From: Cavia porcellus
Taxonomy: Eukaryota; Chordata; Mammalia; Rodentia; Caviidae
Direction: 5' to 3'
Length of the DNA stretch: 64,000 nucleotides
Assembly (NCBI RefSeq): GCF_034190915.1
Contig: NW_026947489.1
Location: forward strand, 54,994,001-55,058,000
This document shows positions 23,601 through 35,985 of the stretch, in pieces (the first letter of the stretch is position 1; each line of letters opens with the position of its first letter). Both the position numbers and the translations under genes were made by a program. The notes beneath the pieces are model-generated. The model saw only the letters and a program-made list of their open reading frames with translations. It made no database searches and was not told the origin of the DNA.

Positions 23601-24499
23601 AAGAGGAGCTAGCCTCATAGCCTGAGACACAGACAAATGATCCAAAGAAGCATGCATGTAGTTGGCCTCAGCCCAGAGAGTCTCCAGAGGATATCTCTTG
23701 ATCCAAGTATAGACTCAATCCAAGAATCACTGGTTATAATTAAGCCATAATTTAACAGAGAAGCTATTTATAGTGAAATATCTTCCCCCAAGAAAGAATT
23801 CCATAGTAAAGTGAAAATCATGGTTTGCACATTGAAAATCTTGAAACCAATTCAGGATTTATCACCCACTTAGCTTACTTAGCTACTTGCTTTGCTCATA
23901 TTTATCAGCTTTTTCAACCGCCATAAAAACCATAACTACATTTGAATACTCTCAGTACACATTTTTTTAAATTGGATTTTATGATGTAAAATTCAGTTAC
24001 TTTTCATGTTTTAAGAAGCACAAAATATATGAGTGAGTATTTATGCATGTGTTTTCAGTGTCTTCCAAAGGATTCTCAAAGGATATCTCACGAGGATTAT
24101 TTTTTCAGTAGGGAAAAATAAAGGAATATCCCTCTATGAGGTAAGCACAGCCCATCAGAGAATCTGTTTTCTTTGGAGCCATTTTTAAATGCCTTTTGAC
24201 AAAAAAATAATAAAAATTGTGGAACCATCCAAAGGAAAAGTTTGCAGCTTTTTTCTGATTTCTCCGTAGGCTGGACAGAAGTGGTGGCAGATACTATAAT
24301 GAAATTCTGCAGTTAGTCTGAGAAGCCCATTAGGAGAGCCACGGGACACCGCCTTCTACCATGGACTTCCTATCTCAAGAGCTAAACTGATCTGAAGGAG
24401 TTCCCACACCCTTTCCTCCTGCTCCTACCCTCAGTGGTTCAAAAACCCTACAGCTCTAGAAGAGATTTTAATGTACTGTTTAATTTTTCATCTTTACGA
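20401..24499. other. Intron with a CA microsatellite and one possible MIR
   Basis: No gene. A (CA)n lies at 20612-20657. 21540-21660 (tttactctttaccagcaccc ... ctcattttctgcatttt) is MIR-like at low confidence. The remainder is AT-rich and unrecognised. Confidence 0.45.
20612..20657 (+). repeat. (CA)n microsatellite
   Basis: About 22 CA units with one TG interruption near 20621. Confidence 0.97.
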
Positions 24500-25450
24500 A
24501 TCAATTTCTCCCCAAAAACTAGTCATGTAACTACCACATGAATGACCCAGAAAGGACCAATACACACAGCTCAGAGGTACTCTCCTGCTCAAGCATATAC
24601 TATTCTAAGTTTTAAACTATGAGTCAAATTTGCAAGATTTGTAATTTGCATAAAAGGATCCTATGCTTGGATTGCTTTTGCTCAATACTGAATTTACAAG
24701 CTCCATCCATGTCTTTGTAAGTAGCCGTAGTTTATTTTTCATCATTATAGTGTCTTATAGTATAAATATATACAGTTTACATTGTTGCTAGACACATGGT
24801 GTCTTAATCTGTTGAGGTTGCTATCAAAAAGTACTATAGCCTGGGTAGTTTATAAGTAACAGAAGTCTACTTCTCACAGTTCTAAAGTGTGAAGATCTAG
24901 GTCCAAGGGTGAAGAGTGGCTTGTAGATCTCTTCCATATAGGGTAGGGTCTCGGCTCATTCACTAGGTTCTGCTCTCCACAATCACCTTGCAAAGCCCCC
25001 ACCCCCTAGGTTTCAGCACACACACGTCCACACCACTTGAATTCTTTCCACTTTTGAACTGGTAGATTTAGATTATTATGAATATTCTTGTCCTTCTCTC
25101 TGGGCACACATGAACATGCTTGCTGAATCTACTTCTATCTGAAAGTGGAACAGCTGGCTCAAAGACCACACGAAGCCTCAACTTTAGACGACAATGAAAA
25201 ATAAAACATTTTTAGAACAATTTACAAATTTATAAAATCCACAAAAGAAAGTTAAAGTTTGTTGTTTTATACTCGTTAATACCTGGCAGTATCACTTGTT
25301 AAAGTTTAGTGACTCTTGCAATTATGAAATGACATCTTATTAAGGTTTGAATTTTCATATCCCTGATACTGAGATTGGGCACCTTTCATGGGTTTCTGGG
25401 GTTTTTTTGAACTTTCAAAAACAACCATTCTAGTCTGTCATTTTCCCAAG
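24500..25450 (-). mobile_element. Old L1M fragment, antisense, split by an LTR
   Basis: ctccatccatgtctttgtaa ... ttttcatcattatagtgtct on the left and attattatgaatattcttgt ... aatgacatcttattaaggtt on the right match consecutive parts of an antisense L1M ORF2/3' region. A MaLR-like LTR separates them at about 24798-25045. Heavily diverged. Confidence 0.6.
24798..25045 (-). mobile_element. MaLR-type LTR nested in L1M
   Basis: ggtgtcttaatctgttgagg, then tagcctgggtagtttataag, then tacttctcacagttctaaag is the antisense 3' end of a MaLR LTR. The L1M homology resumes after it. Confidence 0.6.
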
Positions 25451-25688
25451 GGGATTATCCGTGTTAAATTTCTTAAGAATGTAATTGTAAGTAGAAAACT
25501 AGTTAGAAAAAAGTATAATGAGGCAGAACGGGGGAAACTACATCATAGGAGAAATAAAGGACACTAGGCAAGAAGTCCAGTTTTGTATCATTGAAATTGT
25601 GGAAGAAAAAGGAAGGTACAAATCAGTCAAGGATGAATAACTGATGGAGGATTTTCCAAAATCATTGTAGCATCAAGAAGCATTTTGA

Positions 25689-25776
25689 GGGGGCTGGGGA
25701 TTTAGCTCAGCAGCATAAGCAACTGCCTGGCAAGTGCAAAGTTGTGAGTTCAATCCCCGGTACAAAAAAAAAAAAA
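25689..25776 (+). mobile_element. ID SINE with perfect 14-bp duplication
   Basis: ggggctggggatttagctca ... caagtgcaaagttgtgagtt ... aatccccggtac followed by an A-run. It is tRNA-Ala-derived, with recognisable A-box and B-box (gttcaatcc) regions. aagaagcattttga flanks it at 25675-25688 and 25777-25790 without mismatch. Confidence 0.95.
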
Positions 25777-25790
25777 AAGAAGCATTTTGA

Positions 25791-27939
25791 ATCTGTGTCA
25801 CTTAATCGTTAAAACTGCTGAAAGGCAAATGTTTAAAAAGATGCAGAAGAAAATGCAAAAATCTTTTAATAAGCCAAAATTCTACTAACAGCTAGCGTCT
25901 CCTCATAAGTCAGAGGACAAAAGAAAATCTTTACAGTGCTAAAGGAAAATAATCACCACCATAGAACAGTCTAGTTCTACTTTAGAAATGAAAAATGAAG
26001 TAGTCGCTTTTGAAAAACAAAAACTGAGAGTTTTCACCGGTAGTTTTGCCCTTCAGGAAGCATTAGAGATCATTCAAGGAGGCGTATACAATAACAATGG
26101 GTGAGCAAGGGAAGGCAAACAATGTGTTAACGTCACAGGTTCTTTGCTTGTTGAGCTCCTGTCTCCAGTATAGACCGGGATGGCTGGAAGCTCAGTGTGT
26201 GCCCACCAGATGTCCCTGCTTCACCTTTACTTTAAAGTACTGCACTTCAAAGCCCATGACCAGCACAGCCCTGGGCTCTGGGCTCTGTTCCCTTGGTCCT
26301 GTTAAATGCTGAACAGTGCCATTTGTGTCCTCTCAGCTGTCACCTACCTTCATAACTCCTGACACGTGTACATTTTATCCAGTAGTTCCTTGTCTTTGCA
26401 GAACTGTGGATCCAGATTTGCCATATTTGCCTCGCTGGCAGGGACCTGTATTATTTCTCTCTCCTCTTTTTTAGTTTTTCTTGCGAAAGAATTAAGTGTG
26501 GTGTTTGTGTAGCTCACTTGAGGAATTTTTTTCCTGAAAAAGAGCTGCAAAGAAATGAGGTCATAGAAGGAGATAAGGATCCATAAGAAAATTTGCATGT
26601 CTGTGGGATATTTTCATGCTAAAGGTAATGACCCAATACCAAGGGAAAACATAAGATGGAAATGAAATGGGATATGCCTCAAGAGCAAGAACTCGATGGA
26701 GTAAGAAGCGATCGTGTCTGGTGAAGAGATGGCAAGTTGGCCTTGCATTAGTGGAAGGAGCTTTTCATCCAACATATACAGAAAGGATGGATATGGATTC
26801 TAACATAGATAAATCTAAGGACAAGAGATTCTACTTGTATTGATTTCTACTTTTTCCCCAAGAAATGTAGTAAAATAATCTGCTGGTTCTGAGATGTGGA
26901 GGGAAAAAGTTTGCTGGTTAGTGTGAGTCCTTGCCTTGATGTAGGAATAAAAATTAAAACTAAAGCACATTTACAGAAAAGAAAACAAGCCTCTAGTTAA
27001 GAAGTTAAAGGAAAGCTATGAAAGGAGCTGGAGGGGGCACAATCTGATAAAGGAGTTCAAATTGTAGGTCCGAAAAAGCAGGAGGCAGGTTTTCAAGGAT
27101 TAGCTGCCAGCCTGGGATGCAGTGATGACCATCTCAGTCCTGACGTTATAGATCCAAACCCTCATGACTGATGGATGGCTTCACTCCCAAGACAGGGCTG
27201 TCTCTCTCTGGTGGTCTCAGCCATGTGAGACCTCACTTTTCCGGGAATCTTTGTGATCACGTGATCGGGACAGTGACTAGAGGCCTCTAGAGGAGAGCTG
27301 AACGTCTCTCTAAAGCTCTTGTTTTGCTGTTCTGTTATCAAGAAGATGGTTTCATCAAGAAAATGAGATCATTAAACTCAGGGCAATTATCCCTGTCCCC
27401 CCATATCCTGGACAGACATTTCCTAAGTTATCAACACATCCCTAATATCCCTAGGCAGTGGTGAAAAGAGATTTGACCCGAGATTTACTGTAACAAAAGA
27501 TGCACAATGAAAGTCAAGCTCCTAGTTACCTATAGGGCATCTCCAGGCCCAAGAGAGGAGTCGTGTTCATAACCAGACTTTTAAGCCTATCACTCACAGA
27601 AGAAAATGTAAATCGTGTTTTTAATAAGTAACAGGTCAGAACTTAATAAATAACGGGTCAGAACCTATTGCCTATCCTGGTGATGGTCCCTGACTTGACT
27701 TTACCACAGGCACAGAGAGATACAATTGACCAGGGAAGTTAGTGGCTTGTCTTACATGACTGAGGACTCAGTTGGTATTCTGGTTTACTTTGAACATGTA
27801 TCTATCTGCTCAATACCTTTTGTTCATGTGCTTTTTCTAATCAAAATTTACTACACAGATACAATGAAAGAATAGTGGCTTTCCAAGCCTGGCTCTCCAA
27901 GTAATGTTAATGATGCAGGAACAAAGGCATTTCAGGTTT
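25791..27939. other. Intron, nothing recognised
   Basis: Higher GC around 26100-26340 and 27100-27300, but no exon signals (acceptor, open frame and donor together) were found. Confidence 0.5.
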
Positions 27940-28175
27940 GAGAGTGTTTTGGTTATTTTTCTCATTGTTGAGACAAAATAGTCAACGTACACAAGTTAAA
28001 GAAGAAATGTTGTTTAGCTTACAGTTTGTAGAGGTTTCAGTCCATAATCAGCTTGCTCCAAGTCAGGATGGCATGGCAGAGAAGCATAGCAGCAGAGAAA
28101 CAGTTTACAGTGGGAAGGATGTAACGAGGCAAGCAAAGGAAGATCACAGCTCTTTCTATCCAGGATATCTTATCC
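27940..28175 (-). repeat. Dispersed LTR-like repeat, copy 3
   Basis: Shares gtttcagtccataatcagct (28034-28053) exactly with 40701-40720. The upstream ctcattgttgagacaaaata parallels ctcattgctggacaaaatac. Probably MaLR-derived. Confidence 0.55.
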
Positions 28176-28206
28176 AGGATATCATATCATATCATATCAT
28201 ATCATG
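28176..28206 (+). repeat. (ATCAT)n microsatellite
   Basis: A pentanucleotide run growing out of a duplicated tatccaggatatc. Confidence 0.9.
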
Positions 28207-31200
28207 ATATCATATCCATGGATGCACCTTGACTTGAAGTCATAATGTTAAGACACAAAATATTAAACATAACATGATTTCTCCTACATGAGAAACCTGA
28301 AGCATAAATAATTTAAAGAGCAATGTGAAAAAATAGAATATAAGAAACAGGGAGGCAATCCTTCTGCAAACAGAACAGATATCTAGAGTGGAGAGAGAAG
28401 ATTAAGATACAATATGTACATGTATCAACTCCTGCCAAAAAATGTATCATGTGTCACAAACATGTACTGATAAAATTTAAAAATAAAAAAAGAATAAGCA
28501 TGAAAGGGAAAGTAAATTAATGACATTGTCCAAGAAAACTGTGAGGTCGTGGATTTGTACAGAGTTAGATTTAAATACTTTCAACAAATACAAAGTGGAG
28601 AACCATTTGATGTTAACAAAGAAGTGAGAGCAACAATGACCCTTAGGGTCAAGGCTGATGAAGGAAGGGAACGAAGGTAAAAGTAGATAACAAAGAAGTA
28701 AAAAGTGTTTGAAATGTTTAATTGAAGGTTTAATAGAAGAATACTGGACAAGGGAATCAGAATAAATGAGCTGGAAAATTAAAAACAATGGTCAGAGGTT
28801 AGAATACTGAAAAACTTTAAATTATTAAAATATTGACCAGGATCCCCACAGCAATAAGCTGCAGAAGTGAGTGAGATGTAGAGAGAGTTAGAAGTGAGAT
28901 GATCAAAAAAAATAGGAATTTGGCTCCCAAATTACAGTGATCCTGCACATCACTTCAGTTAACTAAGAAACTAAGGATGTTTTCCTGCTAAAACCATCAG
29001 TAGAGCTGATGTACTGAGATTAGTCTTAAATTCCATGAGTGCTGTGTTACATATTTGTATACATATAGCAAGTAGAAATCATATTGAATTTACAGGGATA
29101 TGAGTAAGGAATATTAATGGATGCTGTAACTTTAAGCAACGATTCATTACTTTTCTAATTTAGTCTCTTTCCTCTTTTAACAGGCACTTTGAAATAGATT
29201 GCCTCCTTTATTCCTTTGTCTGAAATACATTCTTTACTTTAGTCAACATAACATATTGATTACAACAATAAACAAAAAATTCATACTTGTACAAAAATTA
29301 GAGCAAGTACTACTTAATTCTGAAAGTATAAATTATTTATCTAAAACATTATTTTGGTTTTATTTTATGCATTTATTTAATGATGTGAGGAAGAGGAGGA
29401 GTATCACAATCACTCTAACCCGAAATGAGAGATTTCAAGTATCTAACACCTCTCCAAAAGACATTAAGATCCATCAGGATCCCGTTGATTAAGAATAACT
29501 ACCTAAGATTAAGTGTCTGCATTTATTTCATAGAAGATACTTCTTTGTTCATGGGCATGGAATTTCTTCTCTAGGTTGATTCATGAACTTAGGGCCACAA
29601 ATCCTATTGGATTATTATACACATAAAATTTTGCAAAAGTTTGTTAAAATATCATCATAAATGTCCTGCATACTGTAAACTGAATCGTGCTATCGTAACT
29701 AAAGATCGCTTACCTGCAGGAGTTGGGCGTACATGTAAAGAAGTAACTAGAGATGATAAAATTGCTATTTTTGGCCGTTCCTGACCTTTTTAACTCTAAA
29801 TTATGCCTTGCGTCCCCTAAAATTTAACCCTGTGAACACAAATCTTCTGAGGCCACTGCTAAATGTGGATTCTTTCCGCTGGGTTTGGGTAGAGCCTAGA
29901 GTTCTTCATTCTTAAAAGGTTTCCATACGATGATGCTAGTGAGCCCAGTAATAAGCCCTCGCTGAAAATAACCCTATTTAAATAGACTCCACTTTTTAAA
30001 ACTCAACCTGTGACTGTGAAAACTCAGGTAGAGGTCAGGTTTTTTAAAACTTATCATTACTCTGTTTGGCTATTTAGACTTGGATTTCCACAGGTACATC
30101 GGTTTAATAATAACAGAAAAAAATTCAATTGTCAAATTCTATCTGAATTTACAAACTTGGAAACTTCAGCCACTCTCAGATTCTCTTCAGGTATTTCAGA
30201 GTCCCTGGCAGCTGGCTCCTGTGTGAGTATAACCACGTTCTTTCCCACTGCCCTGTTACATCTACCAGTGCCCTTATCCTGACTCAGTCCTGCTTGGATG
30301 CTTCTTAACTGTCATAAGACTGACGTGAAGTATCTGGTGCTCAGACCCTTGGGTCTACCCAGACACCTGTCATTCCACCTATTTTTGTTGTCATTGCCAT
30401 TGTCATTGTCACTGCATCCTTCTTAGTAATAACCTGAAAACACCTGAGTGACATCTAGTCCTATTCAAAATTACTCCTTTCCCTAAGTCTGCTTTATTCT
30501 CCTGGGAATATCACCCCTTTCTTCCCTTAGGCTCAGAAGGCTGCTGACTACTTCACTCAAACAACCTCAAAGAGCTGTCCTCCACCAAGCCATTCTGGTG
30601 GAGCAGAACCATCAAAATCGTGGCATGACTATAGTTTAGACTATAAGCTGGAATTCCCACAGATAATATAGCATCATGTTCCTACCTGAGTAGAGCAAAC
30701 TAAGAACCAGTTTTTAGTGAGGGCATAGAGAAACCAGTGAATTACCTGGTGGAATGCATAAATCAGCTAATGACTAAGACAAATCAGGGTCACATAAAGG
30801 AGCTTTATGCTACCAATGACAAAGTGGGAAGGAACAGAAAACAAAGAAATCCAATAAATGATAAGTTTGTTAACCAAGGATGCAGGACTTGCCCCAGAAG
30901 CGGTGTTATTCAAGGTTCAGTTATATTCCATTAAAACATGTGTCTAGATCTTGAATTGCCAAAAATTAGCCTGCTTAATATGAAAAGATTCCAAATGAAC
31001 AAGAAAAATAAACACTGCACAAACACGATAGCAACAGGCAGTGTTTCACCAACATCAACTGGAGAATTATTTCCTGTCATAAGTTGTGGACAGGATGAGC
31101 CCAATATACTGAAGGACGATGGGAAGTGGACAGGGCTGGGACAGGTTCTCCCCACAGGACACATGGCACCCAGGGGCGCTCTGTCTGCCAAAGACACTGT

Positions 31201-33034
31201 ATCCAAACGTCTTACACTCTTGGTTCCTCATTTTTAAGCCCTGAAAATAAACTGTTCTCTTCTGCACTAGAAATTTGGTGATAAATAGCAACAAAAATCA
31301 TTTGCAGTGTTAACTAAAGACACTGACTGTATGCAAAGAGATAAGTACAAAAATTATAGAAGTCCACTGTATCTGTCTTTTTGTAAAGAGCTTTGTAAAT
31401 CAAGTATCTTCTGAAACTATACACTTATATCTTTCATTCAAGCCTTAATGAACTGTTTGTATCAGAAGTCTTCTGCCTGGTTCTTTGAAAACTTTTCATT
31501 TTCCATCTCATGATTAATTTATATAACCTGCATTGAACTTCTCTGCTGCCTACCTAAATATTATTTCTTTTTTAACCCCTAAAAATACTAAATGAAAAGA
31601 TCTGTTTCTCGCACTCCCATCTGTTTTTTTCCACAATAACTTTGCTTCCTTTTAATCTTTTTTACTTCCTACACCAGGGATATTTGAAATTTCCAACAGA
31701 AATCAGACAAGCAACTCTTATTTGGTATTTTAAATGAGCTAGAGTAGTCAATAGACACCCAGAGTACCAATACATAAAATGATTTAAAAATACCCATGGA
31801 GAAGGGAGGTCTCTACCTCAAGACTCATTTCCATTTTAAACGCTCCAGTCCTTGAACTAATACCATTGTCCACCTACTCAAAAGGGTATTATATGCAGGA
31901 ATGGCATTATTAGTAATGGGTTCTACAGGCTCCCAATAAAAGACATTAAATAAAAGAGAGAACATTTTAATTGGGCAATATTAAAACATTTGCTTCCAAA
32001 TGCACTTGCTTTAAGCAGCTTGAACAAATTACCTATTCCCCATAGATTATTCTCAATGGTAATTTTGCAATAAAAGATTCTAGAAATTGTGCATTATCAT
32101 CACTGGCATTGCGATTTTTATTTCAGAACCTTAGTAATCGAATATTCATTATCTAATTATAATTAAAATGCATGATTCTCTTAAGAATGCTTGTAACTCT
32201 TCAAAGAAATATGAACTTTATTAAAGGAATAAAATTGGGAGGTGAAAGTTATTCAAAGGGGGGAAGCTTTATTTTTAAAGAACTCTACAATTGCAAAAAC
32301 AAAAGGAAAAAAGAAAGCAACAAAGAAGTCATAAAAGAAACAGAGTATATCCACTATGTGCTATAATGTCAGTATATAATATTAATTTAATCTTTCAGCT
32401 GTGGAAAAAATAAACAGGGCATGGAAAACCAAGTATATGCCCTGAAGATTGAAGTTAAGATTTATTATCTTCAATATTCCCATCAGACCAATGAAAGATC
32501 CTTCAAGTCTGGGGAACCTCAACAAATATTTATTGAACAAAAAGGAGGCCAGTTCTGACTGAACTTTATAAACCAGAAGATCAGAATACATTCTCAAGTC
32601 ATCTTGTAGACACAACATTTAAAGAAATGCCCTTTTGAATCTAGTTAAAATGTACATGCTTAATTAGAATGTTAATTTATGCACCCTGCAAATTATTTTT
32701 GAAGCCGATGAAGTTGCCAGAGGCATCCAAGATCAGAGGGAGGGTGAGAGACTTGGTAAGTTGCCCCTCCATCACCAACGCTTTGCTGTTACCAAGAGCA
32801 CCCAACATCCGCTGCAAAAAGCCTGAGCCCAGAGCACACTTAACCTTCTTTACACCCACATTGAGTGTGCATTCCAACCATACTCTTCACTCACACCAAA
32901 GATGATGCATTGTTGGCCACACTGAAAAAGAAACGATGATGACGATTTTAACAATAGTTAATGTTAAGCTGAGCCATATGAAGCTGACATTTTTATGTCA
33001 AGCACCTAAGTGACAATCCCATCTGGCTTAACTT
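28207..33034. other. Intron, nothing recognised
   Basis: AT-rich. 28260-28490 ends in an A-rich tract and may be an unidentified dispersed repeat. A 99-codon plus-strand frame at 30938-31237 has no recognisable domain. Confidence 0.45.
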
Positions 33035-33165
33035 AATATTTTTTGAATATTTACAATATATTAGGCACAGCGCTAAGTAACTTACAGTCAGTTCACTTAC
33101 TCAAATTTCACCAAAAGCTTTTTTTTCATGGCTGAGGAAACGATATTTAAGTGAAATAATTTGCA
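33035..33165 (+). repeat. MIR SINE remnant
   Basis: tattaggcacagcgctaagt ... ctcaaatttcacc ... tggctgaggaaacga follows the core and 3' half of a MIR element. Confidence 0.7.
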
Positions 33166-33559
33166 AATATGGAAAGAAAACATAACAACTGAACAGCTTG
33201 ACATCATAGACTCTTCTTCCAAATGCAACCTAGGTGCTTCCTGTGCTCTGTTCAGAGTAAGGCTCATGCTGCCATGAGAATCTAGCACTGGTGCTGGCCC
33301 GAGAGGAGATGGAGCTTGGGCGGTGAGGGAGCCGTGGTGAATGGCTGTAAATAGAGGTGAAGCTTCATTGGCCCACTACCCACCACCTCCTACTGCACAG
33401 CCTTAGTTCTTAACACGCCCCAGACTGGCACATGTGTGAAGGAGTTGGGAAACCCTGTTACAAATAATATTATCAAAATCTTCCCTTCTCATAACTTTCT
33501 TGCATTAATATAAATGTGACAAAAATATACTATGACTAGTTCACAAGGCAAAGTGTCTG

Positions 33560-33835
33560 CCTTTATTTTTTTTATTTTAAAGGGAATAAAACCAAGCAAA
33601 GTAAAACAGAATAAAGCCAATCAATATTAAACAGTGAAAGTGGTACAGGACTTCAAAACAAGATAGTAGAAAATCAGCAGTGGCTACCATAATGCCTCTT
33701 GTTATCTTCAGCTATTTGCCCATACCATCAGACATACAAAATCAAACAAAACAGAACAGAATAAAACTGATCGAAACAAAACAGTAAAAGTGATACAAGA
33801 AAAATAGGTACTTTTAGGAAGAGGAATTTTACCTA
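33560..33835 (-). mobile_element. Old L1 3'UTR fragment, antisense
   Basis: Starts with a T-rich tail. Its reverse complement contains ttgttttgaagtcctgta, identical to 11349-11366 in the young L1 3'UTR, plus repeated ttctgttttg blocks typical of that UTR. Confidence 0.7.
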
Positions 33836-34374
33836 TAGGGATAATTACCAGTGAACTGTCAAAATCAAGTTTTGTCTCTAAAACATGAAATAATATCTAT
33901 TCAGGAAGGCCAATTGCAGAAGGAAGACAGAGAATTATTAAAATCCTATCTCAGCTATGTCACTGGAGTCATTTTCATTGGTCACATGACTCAATCCCTA
34001 ACAAGGATACATACATAATAGTAACAAACTGTGGAAACAAAGAGATAAATATATTTGATACTAGGAGGTGCACAATCTCAAATGAACAGCTCAGGCACTT
34101 TTACAGATTAGTGTACCCATGAAATCATCAGCAAGTCAAGCTGTCACCCAAATCCCACGTGTGTAACATGACCAGCCCTCCCTCTTTTGCCCTGCTCTCT
34201 CATTCAGTGCCTAAGAGCAGAAATTTAATCAACACAAGCCTGCACTTCCTGAAAATTACTTGTTCATGGGGAATAAATGCAATTCCCGATCCTCATCACA
34301 AGTGTATTGAACGAGTTACCTGCTGGTAGAGGGTAGGCACACACTAACCATTCTGAATTCTATTACCTTAGATT
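33836..34374. other. Intron, nothing recognised
   Basis: Unremarkable intronic sequence. Confidence 0.5.
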
Positions 34375-34386
34375 ATCTGTGCCTGA

Positions 34387-34484
34387 TTTTTTTTAACTTT
34401 TTTTTTATCGGTTCTGGGGATCAAACTCACGACCACCTGTTTACAAGGCAGGTGCTTATGCCACTGAGCTAAATCCCCATCCCC
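34387..34484 (-). mobile_element. ID SINE, antisense, with 12-bp duplication
   Basis: A T-run, then ttctggggatcaaactcacg ... aaggcaggtgcttatgccac ... tgagctaaatcccca. Flanked by atctgtgcctga at 34375-34386 and 34485-34496, an exact match. Confidence 0.93.
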
Positions 34485-34496
34485 ATCTGTGCCTGA

Positions 34497-34775
34497 GTTT
34501 GACCAGTATATAACTAGGGTCATTAAACAGAGGCATTTCTGAATTTTTCCTCAATATTGTGTTTGAGGATTTTATCAACTTTATGTGCACCCATGGTGCA
34601 TTTTATTTCATTACTCTGTATTATTGATTATATGGCCATACCGCAACTAATTTACCATTCCTTCCTTAATGGACATCTGGAATGAGAAGGTTCTTGGGTT
34701 TTTCCCAAGGAATGAAAATTAATTCATTTGGTTTTAATCCAGAAATCCAAGAGTTGGGCCATTCTTGCTGATTAA

Positions 34776-34825
<50 letters not shown>

Positions 34826-35289
34826 GTGGCAGGCCAAGAATATAGCAGCAAACACTGCATTTGCAATTAAAGATATTAAGGCTTTGCCAGTGTACTTTAA
34901 TTTGCTTTGTCACATTTTCTAAAATTCTGGAATGATTTTCCATTAAAGCTATAAATGAGAACACTTAGAATGCCAAAATCTATGATTCACAGATAGGCAT
35001 AACACAGAACACTATATCTCCACACATTATTATGTATGCTAGGAAATCTGTTCCTTTTCTAGAAGGCTAGATTAAGCAAAAATAAATGCATTTCATTCAA
35101 TGCAGGTGTTCCCATAGACTCTACAACACAATTTGGTACTTGAGTCTCCAAGATTTAAATATAGAATAGATATAACATTTCCCACACTTGTGAAGCTAAA
35201 TATCTTTTTTTCCCTTCAGAAAACCTATTACCACTTTCCAAATTAATATGTTCTGAAACCCAAAATAAGAAATTATATACATCTCTTCT
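34497..35289. other. Intron with a CT microsatellite
   Basis: No gene. (CT)n lies at 34778-34821. Confidence 0.5.
34778..34821 (+). repeat. (CT)n microsatellite
   Basis: About 22 uninterrupted CT units. Confidence 0.98.
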
Positions 35290-35364
35290 GGACTGAATTT
35301 TGTTCAGTTTGTAGATTAAATCCCTAAATCCCAACGTGACTATATTTGGAGATAGGGCTAGTTT

Positions 35365-35500
35365 TAGACAAAGTCTCACTACTGCAGTACATAGTGTAGG
35401 CTGGCCTTGAACTCACTGTGTAACCCAGGCTGGCCTCACATTCATGGCCATCCTCCTGCATAAACCTCCCCAGTGGTGGGATTATCCTGATGGCACCACA
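35365..35500 (-). mobile_element. B1 SINE, antisense, nested
   Basis: agacaaagtctcactactgc ... ggctggccttgaactcac ... cccaggctggcctcacattc ... gtgggattatcctg, the 7SL-derived B1 in reverse. It sits inside the MaLR LTR. Confidence 0.85.
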
Positions 35501-35635
35501 CCTGGAAGTGTGATATCTCTTTTCCATCACCTGGAAGGAGATATCTCTTTTAAAGAAAGAATTTAAACTTAAATATGATCATAAGGATAAAGTCCAGATA
35601 TTGTAGGACTGATGCCCTTATGAGAAATGGAACGG

Positions 35636-35716
35636 GAGGGTTAAACAATGATATAACACTTGTCTAGCATGAATGAGACCTTGGGTTCAATGCCTAACAC
35701 TGAAAAAAAGAAGAAA
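35636..35716 (+). mobile_element. Diverged ID-like SINE, nested
   Basis: gggttaaacaatgatataac ... cttgtctagcatgaatgaga ... ttgggttcaatgcctaacac, then an A-rich tail. It resembles the older rodent ID or dID consensus rather than the squirrel-type copies. Confidence 0.6.
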
Positions 35717-35727
35717 AGACATGAAAT

Positions 35728-35768
35728 CTCTCTCTGTCTCTGTCTCTCTCTTTCTGTCTCTCTCAGTC
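35728..35768 (+). repeat. CT-rich simple repeat
   Basis: Imperfect (TCTCTG)n, (CT)n tract. Confidence 0.8.
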
Positions 35769-35985
35769 TCCACACATAAAAAGCCCATGTGAGGACACAG
35801 TGTGAATACAGCCATCTTCAAGATAGACTGTCTTCAAGACAGGAAGAAAGGCCTCACCAGAAACTAGCCATCTTGGTCGGGGGCTCCTGCCCTGCCAAAC
35901 TATGAGCAAACAAATATTGCTGAGCCAACCCAGTCCGTGGTGTCTTGTCGTGAAACAATTAATAAAACAATTTCTCTGGATCTCT

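Larger units (their letters stand above)
35290..35985 (+). mobile_element. MaLR-type LTR invaded by two SINEs
   Basis: Blocks in order: cccaacgtgactatatttgg, gatgcccttatgagaaatgg, atgtgaggacacagtgtgaa, aaggcctcaccagaaac, caacccagtccgtggtgtct. This is the order of an MLT1/MST-like LTR on the plus strand. A B1 (35365-35500, minus) and an ID-like SINE (about 35636-35716, plus) interrupt it. Confidence 0.65.

Noticed and set aside
25689..25776. tRNA-Ala-like gene
   Set aside because: A-box and B-box are present, but the sequence ends in poly(A) and is flanked by a target duplication, so it is an ID retroposon. The same applies to the other ID copies.
30931..31237. Overlapping open frames of 91-99 codons on both strands
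   Set aside because: Both strands open over the same GC-richer patch, no domains, no exon signals.
34666..34964. Open frames with long Arg-Glu repeats
   Set aside because: Translations of the (CT)n microsatellite in antisense.
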